Source of the DNA: Nemesobacter sp965204665
GTDB lineage: Bacteria; Desulfobacterota_D; UBA1144; Nemesobacterales; Nemesobacteraceae
Length of the DNA stretch: 64,000 nt
Assembly: GCA_965204665.1 (NCBI GenBank)
Contig: OZ242002.1
Coordinates: 186,001-250,000 of the forward strand
Direction of reading: 5' to 3'
Shown here piece after piece: positions 17,933 through 26,572 of this stretch (its first letter is position 1; the number at the start of each line of letters is the position of its first letter). The notes beneath the pieces are model-generated. The model was not told the origin of the DNA and made no database searches. It worked only from the letters and a program-made list of their open reading frames with translations. The translations under genes and the position numbers were made by a program.

Positions 17933-17958
17933 GGAAAAGGTCGTTTTTCCGCTTTTTT
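17933..17958 (+). terminator. Rho-independent terminator after the EIIA/107-aa unit
   Basis: Stem GGAAAA/TTTTCC with a short GC-containing loop, followed two bases later by TTTTTT. It lies 65 bp past the 107-aa gene. A second small stem (AACCG-AAAA-CGGTT) follows at 17970-17983. Confidence 0.65.
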
Positions 17959-18057
17959 GAGCACGATTGAACCGAAAACGGTTTTCTACTCTGATTCGCA
18001 CAAAGACAATGCTGAACTGTGAAGTAAAATCAGTGTGTTGTAGGTTTTCGGACGAAC

Positions 18058-18071
18058 ACTAACTAGTTAGT
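18058..18071. promoter_or_regulatory. Perfect 14-bp palindrome upstream of the HAD gene
   Basis: ACTAACTAGTTAGT is exactly self-complementary and ends 10 bp before the ATG of the HAD phosphatase. Its position would overlap the ribosome binding site region, so it could be a repressor operator. No regulator gene is adjacent, and the function is not known. Confidence 0.45.
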
Positions 18072-18081
18072 CGCCCGGGCC

Positions 18082-18873
18082 ATGAATTTCCGCAATTCAT
18101 TTGATTGCTTTGTTTTTGATATGGATGGAGTTCTGTACTGCGGGCAGAATCCGATTGCGAACTCTCCGCAAGTTCTCGAAGTTCTGAGGCAAACTGGAAA
18201 AACCGTCTATTTTTTCACCAATAACCCTTCGATCTCCCCACTCGGTTATACAAAAAGACTCAGAAAACTGGGTATTGAGTCCCATGTGCAGGAGTTCATC
18301 ACGTCACCAATGGCAACTGTTTCACTTGTAAAGGAAAAAATGTCCTCTGAAAAATGGAAAACCGTTTTCGTGGCGGGAAGTGAATATCTCAAAGAAGAAA
18401 TGGGTAAAACCGGACTTTTAAGACTTGAAGGAGAATCAGCATATATGTCTGATGTTGTGGTGATAGGAAGCTATTCGGGTTTTTCCGTTGAAGAAATAAA
18501 GACAGCATCAATAGCGATCGGAAACGGGGCCGGCTTTGTCGGTACAAATGCAGACCCGTTCTATCTCTGCGAGCACGGTCACGCTCCAGCTACAGGATCT
18601 TTGCTTGCAGCCGTGGAGGCATCATCTGGTAAAAAACCTCTTACCGCGGGCAAGCCGCAGAGATACATGTATGATTTGCTTGAAGAAAAATGGAAGGGAC
18701 TCCAAAAAAGAATTCTTGTAATTGGGGACAGCATTTTAACCGATGTCATTGGTGCGAAAAAAGCGGGTTATGCTACAGCGCTAGTCTTAACCGGAATCAC
18801 CAAGAGAAGCGATCTTGAGAACACGTTTGTTCAAGCTGACTTTGTGCTAGAAGACATCTCCTTTCTTCTCTGA
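18082..18873 (+). CDS. HAD-superfamily phosphatase, class IIA (NagD-like)
   Basis: 263 aa. Motif I FDMDGVLY (nucleophile Asp at about residue 12) is followed by motif II TNNPS, a C2-type cap, a Lys in AGKPQRYMYD and motif III GDSILTDVIGAKKAG. These are typical of NagD/4-nitrophenylphosphatase-like enzymes that dephosphorylate small sugar or nucleotide phosphates; the substrate cannot be told. The ribosome binding site is weak, and a perfect palindrome sits just upstream. It stands alone, between terminators. Confidence 0.9.
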   Translation: MNFRNSFDCFVFDMDGVLYCGQNPIANSPQVLEVLRQTGKTVYFFTNNPSISPLGYTKRLRKLGIESHVQEFITSPMATVSLVKEKMSSEKWKTVFVAGSEYLKEEMGKTGLLRLEGESAYMSDVVVIGSYSGFSVEEIKTASIAIGNGAGFVGTNADPFYLCEHGHAPATGSLLAAVEASSGKKPLTAGKPQRYMYDLLEEKWKGLQKRILVIGDSILTDVIGAKKAGYATALVLTGITKRSDLENTFVQADFVLEDISFLL

Positions 18874-18991
18874 TCTAAGCACTGGTAAAGATCTCTCTGT
18901 TCTTCTCAACTCAGACTGAATAGACGAGGTATTGACTTTTAGCAATCGGGGTGTAGTGTTTCGGTAAGAATTTTCCCCGCCGGAGAGGAAC

Positions 18992-19192
18992 ATGCTCAAA
19001 TTGTCTAAGGAAGACGGAAACCGGAATTACCCGATCAACATATCCGACCTGTTTGAAGAACTTGTCGAGAACGAAGATCTTGATGATGAGTTCGCGGACG
19101 AGTTCGACGAACTTTTCGACGAAGTAAACTACCTCTACTACGATGATGACTTAGAGGATGCCTCCGAGAGAGAGAGCAGAATCCTTCACTGA
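18992..19192 (+). CDS. Small, highly acidic hypothetical protein, 66 aa
   Basis: Not recognised. Nearly half of the residues are Asp or Glu, with runs such as ENEDLDDEFADEFDELFDE, so the protein is strongly acidic and possibly DNA-mimicking or metal-binding; that is speculation. GGAGAGG lies six bases before the ATG. A TTGACT hexamer at 18933 with a weak TAGTGT 16 bp downstream may be its promoter. Real-gene status rests on the ribosome binding site and isolated position. Confidence 0.5.
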   Translation: MLKLSKEDGNRNYPINISDLFEELVENEDLDDEFADEFDELFDEVNYLYYDDDLEDASERESRILH

Positions 19193-19213
19193 GATGAAAA
19201 AAGACTGAACAGT

Positions 19214-19251
19214 CATGGACTTTGTTTGTGATAACTGTTGCAAAGTCCATG
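19214..19251. terminator. Bidirectional hairpin between convergent genes
   Basis: A perfect 11-bp inverted repeat, CATGGACTTTG ... CAAAGTCCATG, with a 16-nt loop. It lies between the 66-aa gene (plus) and the TonB receptor gene (minus), both ending towards it. It has no long T-run, so its strength is uncertain. Confidence 0.6.
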
Positions 19252-19275
19252 ATTGGATCAGTAAACCGGCATCTC

Positions 19276-21702
19276 CTAGAAGTACATACGGGTAACCATA
19301 CCGAATGTCCGGGGCTGAGCCACTCGGTACGCAAGCCTTGCCCTTCCGCCGCGTTCGCGGTCAAACGACAATTCAACCTCCTCATCGGTGATGTTGTTGA
19401 CGTAAAGAGTTATTTCCGCGTTGTTGTAAACAAGACCGGCACTCAAGTTAAACAGGTTGTAGGAGTCAAGTTCCAAGTCAAGATTGGTGACCTCGCTCCC
19501 GGTCATACCCCCAAATCCTGTAAATCCGTGGGCAAATGACCCCGCCCCATCAACTTGATCACCTGACTGGGTGAATTGAGTTCCCACATACTGCCAAGAA
19601 GCAGACAGATAACTCTGCGCCGCCTTAAAAAAGCCGGGAAAGGAATATGTAGCCGCAGAAGACAACTGCCAATCCGGAACCGAAGGTATACGGTTGCCTT
19701 TTTCAATTCCAGCGATAGGGTCTCCCGAAGATGTTTTGATTGTTGAATCAAACTCCGCAGAGACATAACTTCCGGCAACAGAGAGCAGCAGAGAACTAGA
19801 AGGACGGGCGGAAAACTCGACTTCCGTTCCAACCGTATGAGCTTCGGGTACGCTGATCGTTACGCGCGAAGAACATTGTCCGGCATCAACGTTAACCCCT
19901 AGGTTGCTTATATCCGTATAGAAAACAGAGGCGTTGAGCGACACAACATCAAATGATGATTTGAACCCGACTTCATAATTCCAAAGAGTCTCGTCCTCAA
20001 AATTCTGGTATACCCGGTAAGTATCGTAACCATCCCCGCAGAGAGTCTTGTTAAGCGGGTCGTTCACACCTCCGAGACGAAAACCCCTAGAAGCTTGCGC
20101 ATTCATAGTTATTTGGTCGGTGAAGTCATAACTTATCATAAAACGGGGAGAAAATCCGTTGGAATCCTGAGAGACTTTTTGGTCTTGTGCGGCTGAGTTT
20201 GAGAAGAATCCTCCCGATTTGAATGTTTTATCCTCATCCCAAGTGTACCAGCGCAACCCTGCAGTTAGATCCAGACGCTCAAACAATCCATAAGACGCTT
20301 CACCGAACAGAGCGATCTGCTGAAGATCATAAGTCAAGTCGGATATGTATGGAGAGTCTCTATCTGGAAATCCATTGCTCACACCTTCCGTAGTTCCGGC
20401 TCCATACTTGGCGTCAACATAAGCATCATACCCGGGCATAGGAAGTCTCTGAGAATAATTGCGCTGTGAATCCGAATAGAACAGACCGGCAAGCCAGTGA
20501 AACGGAGCATCGGAATCTTCATCCGAATGTATACGAAGTTCGTGAGTCCACTGCTCAAGATCGGTCGTATCACGCAAATTTGACGGAATCATAGCGGCTT
20601 CGGCAGGAAATTCGAGGTCTACGGTCACGCTTGTTGCAAGCGCACTCGAGTCGCGACTAACAAGAACATCACGGTTTATATAAGCAACAGCATAGGTCAC
20701 ATCAAGCAGGTCACCAAGGCTCCAGTTCACAACAGTATCAAGTAAAAGCATGTCATCTTCAAAACCTTCGTCAAGCCTGAGAAACTGTTCATTTTTACCG
20801 AGTCGAATCACCGGACGCGTCGTCGTGTACGGATTGGCAAAAATATTGAAGACTTCTTTTCTGTTGAATCCCCCCAGATCAATTTCCTGGAAAACCACAC
20901 GCGGGGTGATGGACAGATTCTCGGTGGGTTGCCAGAGCAGAGAGAACCGTCCGCCAAGGCGGTGGCCGTCGTTTACATCTTCTTTTTTCCGACCACCTTC
21001 CATCAAAGCATCAATAAATCCAGGGTATCTAGTTCCGTAGGTAACTAGGCGTGCTGCCACCGTGTCACCGAAAGGAATGTTTACGGCTGTCTTCACATGT
21101 CCTCCCAGAGAGCCACCATCAACAATGTTGAAATCAACTTCGGCTTTCGACTCATTTGTTCTCAGAGCAGGCTGATGGGTTATATAGCGAACTGTACCTC
21201 CTATTGAACCGGAACCAAACAGCGTGCCCTGTGGACCTCTTAGGGTTTCCACTCGGTTTAGGTCAAACAGATCAATTTCGGGAGTGAACAGCGATAGAGA
21301 AATCGGGGTTTCATCAAGATAGACTCCCACCTGCTCCTTAATACCCGGCTGGTCGCGCACTATCTGTCCGGAGGATACGCCTCGAATACTTACAACGCTT
21401 TGACCCGGACCCAGATTCTGTACAGAAAGTCCGGCTACATTGCGCGACAACTCCTCGAAATCAGAAATATTAAGACGGTTTATATCTTCCTCCGACTTGA
21501 CATCAAGAGAAAAAGGTACATCCTGCGCCGACTGAACGCGCTTAGTAGCGGTCACAAGCATTTCCTGTAATGTATAAGATTGATTTTCAGGTAAACCGTC
21601 TGTTTTCTGCTGTGCAAAGATATTCTGTGAAAACACCGGAACAAGCAAAAGAAAAAATATAAAAAAAGAAAAACTCTTAAAAAAAACTGTTCTCTTCATC
21701 AT
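19276..21702 (-). CDS. TonB-dependent outer-membrane receptor
   Basis: 808 aa. The N-terminal signal peptide is basic, then strongly hydrophobic, ending near FAQQ (about residue 31). A TonB-box-like segment LQEMLVTATKR precedes the plug domain (about 50-170; VSIRGVSSGQ, LRGPQGTLFGSGSIGGTVRY). The rest is a predicted 22-strand barrel rich in alternating aromatic/polar residues, ending in ...FGMVTRMYF with the terminal Phe required for outer-membrane assembly. It resembles the iron-complex/unknown-substrate receptors common in aquatic Proteobacteria; the ligand is not deducible. No TonB, ExbB/D or transporter gene is nearby. AAGGAGG precedes the ATG-ATG start. Confidence 0.93.
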   Translation of the reverse strand: MMKRTVFFKSFSFFIFFLLLVPVFSQNIFAQQKTDGLPENQSYTLQEMLVTATKRVQSAQDVPFSLDVKSEEDINRLNISDFEELSRNVAGLSVQNLGPGQSVVSIRGVSSGQIVRDQPGIKEQVGVYLDETPISLSLFTPEIDLFDLNRVETLRGPQGTLFGSGSIGGTVRYITHQPALRTNESKAEVDFNIVDGGSLGGHVKTAVNIPFGDTVAARLVTYGTRYPGFIDALMEGGRKKEDVNDGHRLGGRFSLLWQPTENLSITPRVVFQEIDLGGFNRKEVFNIFANPYTTTRPVIRLGKNEQFLRLDEGFEDDMLLLDTVVNWSLGDLLDVTYAVAYINRDVLVSRDSSALATSVTVDLEFPAEAAMIPSNLRDTTDLEQWTHELRIHSDEDSDAPFHWLAGLFYSDSQRNYSQRLPMPGYDAYVDAKYGAGTTEGVSNGFPDRDSPYISDLTYDLQQIALFGEASYGLFERLDLTAGLRWYTWDEDKTFKSGGFFSNSAAQDQKVSQDSNGFSPRFMISYDFTDQITMNAQASRGFRLGGVNDPLNKTLCGDGYDTYRVYQNFEDETLWNYEVGFKSSFDVVSLNASVFYTDISNLGVNVDAGQCSSRVTISVPEAHTVGTEVEFSARPSSSLLLSVAGSYVSAEFDSTIKTSSGDPIAGIEKGNRIPSVPDWQLSSAATYSFPGFFKAAQSYLSASWQYVGTQFTQSGDQVDGAGSFAHGFTGFGGMTGSEVTNLDLELDSYNLFNLSAGLVYNNAEITLYVNNITDEEVELSFDRERGGRARLAYRVAQPRTFGMVTRMYF

Positions 21703-21824
21703 AAATCCTCCTTATCTTATTAGATTCCTCACCGTAAACCGTACATCCCGTATCGCTTGAAGTTCTTCCTTAAACCAGCACGGTTATCCCCAATTCAGCC
21801 CGCCAACCAGAACCTCATAGTATT

Positions 21825-21854
21825 ATTGTAGGCATATTTTCTCTTATAATACAA
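21825..21854 (-). promoter_or_regulatory. Candidate promoter of the TonB receptor gene
   Basis: On the minus strand: TTGTAT (21854-21849), an 18-nt spacer, and TACAAT (21830-21825), about 120 bp upstream of the start codon. The long leader could hold regulation, but no recognisable Fur box or riboswitch was seen. Confidence 0.45.
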
Positions 21855-22035
21855 CTTGAATTGAAGCACTTGCGTTGTGAAGATTGGGATTTAACTTCCG
21901 TAATGAGAGAAAATACTTAAGGCTTGTATTATTTCGGTGTCCGTTTTGCACAAAGGCAGTCTTTTTTCTTGGGAGGGGGCATACTATCTCACCTCGTCAA
22001 ATTGTATCGGATCAGGAAACCCGAAACATTGTAGA

Positions 22036-22366
22036 TGGTGCGGACGGCGGGACTCGAACCCGCACGATCTCACGATCGAGAGATTTTCATACCATCTAAG
22101 GCTTTCGCCGACGACACCTAGGCATCGTTTGTGGTCTGGACTATCCCTTCACCGTGGCCAGCATTTCGGCGTTAGGTGCTACCCGTCTAGTCTCTACACC
22201 TTCCGGCCCCGGAACGTCTCGGGACCGACTTGGCTCGGGATTGGCATGGACATTAAAAGAGGTCTGTAGCTTTCCCCGAATTTGAGTAGTTCTACTCCTG
22301 ACGTTTCCACCAAGGCACTCAAACATGGCTTAAGTCTCTTGTGTCTACCGATTCCACCACGTCCGC
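22036..22366 (-). tRNA. tRNA-Leu(UAA) interrupted by a group I intron
   Basis: The 5' exon is 22366-22332 (35 nt: acceptor GCGGACG, D-arm GTGGAATCGGTAGACAC, anticodon stem AGAGA, then CTT). The 3' exon is 22087-22036 (AAAA, anticodon stem TCTCT, long variable arm, T-arm GCGGGTTCGAGTCCCGC, acceptor CGTCCGC, discriminator A, encoded CCA). Joined, they give an 87-nt class II tRNA with anticodon loop CTTAAAA, i.e. anticodon UAA. All stems pair, so the spliced tRNA should be functional. The intron is described separately. tRNA-Cys lies about 250 bp upstream on the same strand. Confidence 0.95.
22088..22331 (-). ncRNA. Group I self-splicing intron in tRNA-Leu(UAA), 244 nt
   Basis: Inserted after U34 of the anticodon, the same site as the cyanobacterial and plastid tRNA-Leu intron. 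The 5' splice site forms P1: exon ACUU plus intron AA pairs with UUGAGU, placing the last exon U opposite G (the required U-G wobble). The intron ends in G. Core elements are recognisable: P-like AATTCGGGGAAAGCTA, Q-like AATCCCGAGCCAAG, R-like GTGTAGAGACTAGACGGG and S-like AGGGATAGTCC. No ORF or homing endonuclease is inside. Family assignment (subgroup IC3-like) is by eye from the core strings. Confidence 0.93.
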
Positions 22367-22614
22367 ATTTTAGTCTTAGGACTCTATAACCTCGGGACCG
22401 CAATTCGCAATTTCAGCGATGGTCTACATCTCGACTCCCGATTGGCTCCACGACTCGAAATTAACCTCTTCTCCTTAAATTTAATCTTTTTGAAAACATG
22501 CGAGTTTCTTCCGCTAAAAAAAATCTCCCAGCCTAAACAAACGGGCCCTTACATCCCTTACATCCACCAATTCCGCCGCCTGAGCATCAGACTTAATGCC
22601 GACTGACCATGGAG

Positions 22615-22686
22615 AGGCGGCGCCCGGATTCGAACCGGGGTATAACGGTTTTGCAGACCGTCGCCTTACCTCTTGGCTACGCCGCC
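22615..22686 (-). tRNA. tRNA-Cys(GCA)
   Basis: Acceptor GGCGGCG pairs with CGCCGCC. The D-arm is GCCAAGAGGTAAGGC, the anticodon stem ACGGT/ACCGT with loop CTGCAAA gives anticodon GCA, and the T-arm is CCCGGTTCGAATCCGGG. The discriminator is U, as expected for Cys. No CCA is encoded, unlike the neighbouring tRNA-Leu. The 22367-22614 spacer downstream of it contains no third tRNA that I can fold. Confidence 0.95.
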
Positions 22687-22775
22687 TAGGAACATAATGA
22701 GACAGTAAATTTTAACGGAAAAATTTTTTTTGTGAATTTTCGGACGAGGACAGGTCGTATTCTGTCCAGGAATTG

Positions 22776-23573
22776 CTATTTTGAGAAAAAACCAATCTCA
22801 ATGCTTTCCGAGATAACCGCCTTTCCCAAGAGAAAAACCCTGTTTCCAACAAGCCTGGTGTGAACAACTCCCCCTCTGTCGGACGCCTGATAACCCGTAA
22901 GTTCCGTTTTCCCAAGTCTTCGGCTCCAGAACGGGCAAAGACAGCAATGGGCAAAACCTGTGACCGGGTCCTCATCTATTCCCGCGTTCGGAGCGAAAAA
23001 CCGCGATACGAAATCATACCTTCTAGAAAAAGAAGAACTTGTTATCAAAAGCCCTCTACTTTTAAGATTTTTGATGCGGGAAAGATCCGGCTTAACACCC
23101 CTTATAATTTCCTCACTCCGATAAAGCGCAATGTAGTCGAAACGGTTTTTTCCCACATAGAGAGGCGCGGCGGCAGAGACAGCATAGAGCAGATCGTCCG
23201 GGATATCCGTTTGTCTGGGCTCTTCCGAGGGAAAATCCATCTCCACAAGTCCGTTTCTCTTTCTGGCGGAAACAATTCCGCTTCTTGTAGAAAACACTGC
23301 GGGTCGAGACCCGGAGATTATACCGAATTCAAACAAAATGTGGGCACTTGCAAGCGTCGCGTGTCCACAGAGATCAACTTCCGTTTGAGGAGTAAACCAC
23401 CTGAGACCGAAAACATCGCCATCTTGTAAAATAAAAGCGGTTTCCGGAAGATCTATACGGGTAGCTAAAGCCTGTTTTTCCTGATCCGCTATCTTTTCCT
23501 TTAGGATACATACGGCGGCAGGATTTCCTGAATCCGGTCCGTCCGTAAAAGCGAAAACGATATAAAACTTCAT
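22776..23573 (-). CDS. PhzF-family isomerase-like protein
   Basis: About 265 aa with the diaminopimelate-epimerase-like fold of PhzF. Visible: SGNPAAVC near residue 17, a Glu at LPETAFI (about 45, the usual catalytic residue in this family), WFTPQTEVDLCGHATLAS (about 61-78) and DEDPVTGFAHCCLCPFW (about 205). The physiological substrate of most members is unknown; there are no phenazine genes here. The ATG at 23573 is preferred to a GTG two codons earlier; GAGAG lies upstream. It starts about 13 bp after the VWA gene and probably shares its transcript. Confidence 0.88.
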   Translation of the reverse strand: MKFYIVFAFTDGPDSGNPAAVCILKEKIADQEKQALATRIDLPETAFILQDGDVFGLRWFTPQTEVDLCGHATLASAHILFEFGIISGSRPAVFSTRSGIVSARKRNGLVEMDFPSEEPRQTDIPDDLLYAVSAAAPLYVGKNRFDYIALYRSEEIIRGVKPDLSRIKNLKSRGLLITSSSFSRRYDFVSRFFAPNAGIDEDPVTGFAHCCLCPFWSRRLGKTELTGYQASDRGGVVHTRLVGNRVFLLGKAVISESIEIGFFSK

Positions 23574-23585
23574 CAGCACAAACTC

Positions 23586-24809
23586 TCATGCACCAAGACC
23601 AGCATTTGGCGTTGTTCTCATATTCGGTCCACTGCGCTTCAGCATATCTACAGCTTCCCTTATTCCCAAGAGGGTGAGGGGGAACATGGCGTCTTTATAG
23701 AAATTCCGGAGAATTCCTATACTTTCGGTCCACTTCCACTCATCCTCCGGCACGGGATTCAACCACACTGTGCAGGGATACTTGGATTTTACCCTCTCAA
23801 GCCAGCGCAGTCCCGGCTCGTCATTGTTATGTTCAACGCTTCCGTTCGGATAAACGAGTTCCCAAGGAGACATTGAGGCGTCACCGACTATGATACACCT
23901 GTAATCACCGTTGTATTTGTTAAGTACGGAAAACGTGGGAACCTGCTCCTGCCATCGTCTTTGGTTGTCCTTCCACACCTTTTCATATATGCAGTTATGG
24001 AAGTAGTAAAACTCAAGATGCTTAAACTCATGCCTTGCGGCGGAAAAAAGCCTCGAGCAAAGTTCAACGTGATCATCCATTGAGCCCCCGATATCAAAAA
24101 ATATAAGTACTTTGACATTGTTTTTCCTTTTCGGAATAAATTCAAGATCCAAAAAACCTGCGTTTCTGGAGGTCTTTTCAACCGTCCTTCCAACATCAAG
24201 TTCCTCGTCCGCTCCCTCACGGGTGAGAACTCTGAGTCTTCTAAGAGCCATTTTCATGTTTCTCACATTAAGTTCCACGGAATCGTCAAGATCGCGAAAC
24301 TCTCTTTTGTCCCAAACTTTTACTGCGCGACGATGACGACTTCCATCCTGTCCGATGCGAATACCTGCGGGATTATATCCGTAAGCTCCGTAAGGGGAGG
24401 TACCGCCGGTACCGACCCATCTGTTCCCCCCTTGGTGACGTTTTTTCTGTTTCTCGAGAATTTCCCGGAACCTATTCATAAGTTCTTCAATTCCTCCCGC
24501 ACCTCGGATCATCTCCAGGTCCTGTTCTGAAAGAGAGTTCTCAAAATTCTTGTGCAACCACTCGAGAGGAATATCCATGAACTTCTCCGGGTCAGATGCC
24601 TCCACTCCTTTGAAATAGGAAGCAAAGAGCCTGTCAAACCTGTCGAGGTTCCGTTCGTCCTTTACCATGACACAGCGGCAGAGATAATAAAAATCGGTCG
24701 TATCGCAGTTGATCACGCCTCGGTCAAGAGCTTGGAGAAAGACAAGATATTCCTTGATGGTGACGGGAAATCCGTCGTTTTTCAACAGAAGGAAAAAATC
24801 AAGAAACAC
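23586..24809 (-). CDS. VWA-domain protein, CoxE-like, partner of the MoxR ATPase
   Basis: 407 aa. The N-terminal half is the helical CoxE-family region (IKEYLVFLQALDRG). The C-terminal VWA domain, from about residue 220, has a MIDAS-like motif FFDIGGSMDDH (DxGxS). With the adjacent MoxR AAA+ ATPase it would form a chaperone pair that inserts metals or remodels an enzyme complex; the client cannot be seen here. The start is GTG with GAGAGGA seven bases upstream, placed 13 bp after the ATPase gene, so the two are coupled. Confidence 0.88.
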   Translation of the reverse strand: MFLDFFLLLKNDGFPVTIKEYLVFLQALDRGVINCDTTDFYYLCRCVMVKDERNLDRFDRLFASYFKGVEASDPEKFMDIPLEWLHKNFENSLSEQDLEMIRGAGGIEELMNRFREILEKQKKRHQGGNRWVGTGGTSPYGAYGYNPAGIRIGQDGSRHRRAVKVWDKREFRDLDDSVELNVRNMKMALRRLRVLTREGADEELDVGRTVEKTSRNAGFLDLEFIPKRKNNVKVLIFFDIGGSMDDHVELCSRLFSAARHEFKHLEFYYFHNCIYEKVWKDNQRRWQEQVPTFSVLNKYNGDYRCIIVGDASMSPWELVYPNGSVEHNNDEPGLRWLERVKSKYPCTVWLNPVPEDEWKWTESIGILRNFYKDAMFPLTLLGIREAVDMLKRSGPNMRTTPNAGLGA

Positions 24810-24822
24810 AACTTTTATCCTC

Positions 24823-25662
24823 TCAGTTTCCGAACCTTATTCCGAGCGCCTGCAGCATCTCGTAATCCAGTTCGTTCTTAACAAGCGCTCCCGAATACGG
24901 CGGAAGAACACCTCGCTCAAGGTCCACATGTGACAGGAGTTTAGTGGCCGTGCGGTCAGAGGCAATAAGCTTTATCCAGTCTACAAGTTCGCTTGTAGAT
25001 GGTTTTTTCTTCAGCCCTTCAATTTCTCTTATCGAATAGAAAAGACTGAGGGCATCATCCATAAGTTTATTCTCGAGGTCAGGATAATGCACTTTCACTA
25101 TCTCCCGGAGCGTCTCGCGGTCGGGAAAGGCTATGTAGTGAAAGAAACATCGTCTGAGAAATGCGTCGGGCAGTTCCTTCTCATTGTTCGAGGTGATTAT
25201 AACTATCGGTCTTTTTAAGGCTTTGACTGTTTTTCCGAGTTCGTAGCAGTAAAACTCCATACGGTCGAGTTCAAGCAGAAGGTCGTTGGGAAACTCTATG
25301 TCGGCTTTGTCTATCTCATCAATCAGAAGAACTACCTGTTCGGGACTTTCAAACGCATCCCAAAGTTTTCCTTTCTTTATGTAGTTTGAGAGGTCCTCTA
25401 TCCTTTCATCTCCGAGTTGCGAGTCACGAAGTCTAGCGACGGCATCGTATTCATAAAGACCCTGCTGTGCGGTAGTGGTGGATTTTACATGCCAGGTTAT
25501 AAGGTTTTTATCAAGAGCCTTCGCCACTTCAAAGGCAAGCATAGTCTTTCCAGTTCCGGGTTCTCCTTTTATAAGAAGCGGCCTCTCAAGCGCTACCGAG
25601 GCATTCACCGCAACAGTAAGGTCTCTTGTGGCTATATAATCACGCGTGCCCTCAAATTTCAT
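24823..25662 (-). CDS. MoxR-family AAA+ ATPase
   Basis: 279 aa. Walker A GEPGTGKTMLAFE is near residue 37, and Walker B VVLLIDEIDKAD near 112 carries the DE pair. Sensor 1 is in PIVIITSNNEKELPDAFLRRCFFHYI, with the Arg finger following. The C-terminal lid is short. The pairing with a CoxE-like VWA gene is the classic MoxR arrangement. First gene of the minus-strand set MoxR-VWA-PhzF; purU ends about 40 bp upstream. Confidence 0.93.
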   Translation of the reverse strand: MKFEGTRDYIATRDLTVAVNASVALERPLLIKGEPGTGKTMLAFEVAKALDKNLITWHVKSTTTAQQGLYEYDAVARLRDSQLGDERIEDLSNYIKKGKLWDAFESPEQVVLLIDEIDKADIEFPNDLLLELDRMEFYCYELGKTVKALKRPIVIITSNNEKELPDAFLRRCFFHYIAFPDRETLREIVKVHYPDLENKLMDDALSLFYSIREIEGLKKKPSTSELVDWIKLIASDRTATKLLSHVDLERGVLPPYSGALVKNELDYEMLQALGIRFGN

Positions 25663-25702
25663 TTCCGGTCCCCCGCAGTATGGATAAAGATAGTCCTCAC
25701 AA

Positions 25703-26572
25703 CTATTTGTTAAACACTATGGTTCTGTTCTTGTAAATAAGAATCTCCCGGTTTATATGAGACCATATGGCGTTTGAGAGAACCAGTTTTTCAAGATCCT
25801 TCCCCTTCCTCACTAGGTCGTCTACAGAATCGTTGTAGGTTACCCGTATTACGTCCTGCTCTATTATGGGTCCGCAATCCAGTTCCTCTGTCACGTAATG
25901 ACATGTCGCTCCAACAATTTTGACCCCTCTTTTATAGGCATTGTGATAGGGGCGCGCTCCCGGAAAGGCGGGAAGGAAGGAATGATGAATGTTTATTATT
26001 CTGTTTTCGTAATGTGAGATAAAATTCCCGCTAAGTATCTGCATGTACCTGGCAAGGACTATGAAGTCCACTTTATAATCAGCCAGGAGTTCAAGTTGTC
26101 TGGCTTCTACATCCTCTTTGTTGTTTTCCACATCACTAAATACTCTGAAATCCATATCGTACCGCTCGGCAATAGGCTTGAGGTCCGGATGGTTACTCAC
26201 AACAACGGGCACTTCCACATTCCACTCCTTAACTCTCAGCCTGTATATGATATCGGAGAGGCAATGGGAAAGCTTTGAGACAAAAACCGCCATGCGCAAC
26301 GCTTTTCCGGTAAAAAATATATTAAACTTCATATTGAATTTTGAAGCCACTTCCTCTTGGAAAAGTCTTGAAGTCTGATCTTTAGAAATGGAGAAATTTC
26401 CCATTGCCCACTTTACTCGGACAAAGGTGACCATGTCATCTACGTCCACACAGTGCTCCATCTCATGTATGTTGCCTCCATGCTTGAATATAAAGTCGGT
26501 TATTGCTCGGACAAGACCAGGACGGTCAGCAGAGTATGAAAGTAATACCGCTTCTTCAGGCTTCTCTGACAT
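25703..26572 (-). CDS. purU: Formyltetrahydrofolate deformylase
   Basis: Hydrolyses 10-formyl-THF to THF and formate, balancing one-carbon pools. 289 aa. An N-terminal ACT domain (SADRPGLVRAITDFIFKHGGNI, about residues 12-33) is followed by the formyltransferase fold. Catalytic-region motifs are ARYMQILS, NIHHSFLPAFPGARPYHNAY (Asn/His) and GATCHYVTEELDCGPIIEQ (Asp). The start is the ATG at 26572 (MSEKPEE), chosen over an upstream in-frame codon because GGAG lies eight bases before it and the ACT domain begins directly after. Confidence 0.94.
   Translation of the reverse strand: MSEKPEEAVLLSYSADRPGLVRAITDFIFKHGGNIHEMEHCVDVDDMVTFVRVKWAMGNFSISKDQTSRLFQEEVASKFNMKFNIFFTGKALRMAVFVSKLSHCLSDIIYRLRVKEWNVEVPVVVSNHPDLKPIAERYDMDFRVFSDVENNKEDVEARQLELLADYKVDFIVLARYMQILSGNFISHYENRIINIHHSFLPAFPGARPYHNAYKRGVKIVGATCHYVTEELDCGPIIEQDVIRVTYNDSVDDLVRKGKDLEKLVLSNAIWSHINREILIYKNRTIVFNK

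Noticed and set aside
22367..22614. A third tRNA between tRNA-Leu and tRNA-Cys
   Set aside because: T-arm-like and D-arm-like strings occur, but no cloverleaf with a paired acceptor stem can be formed.
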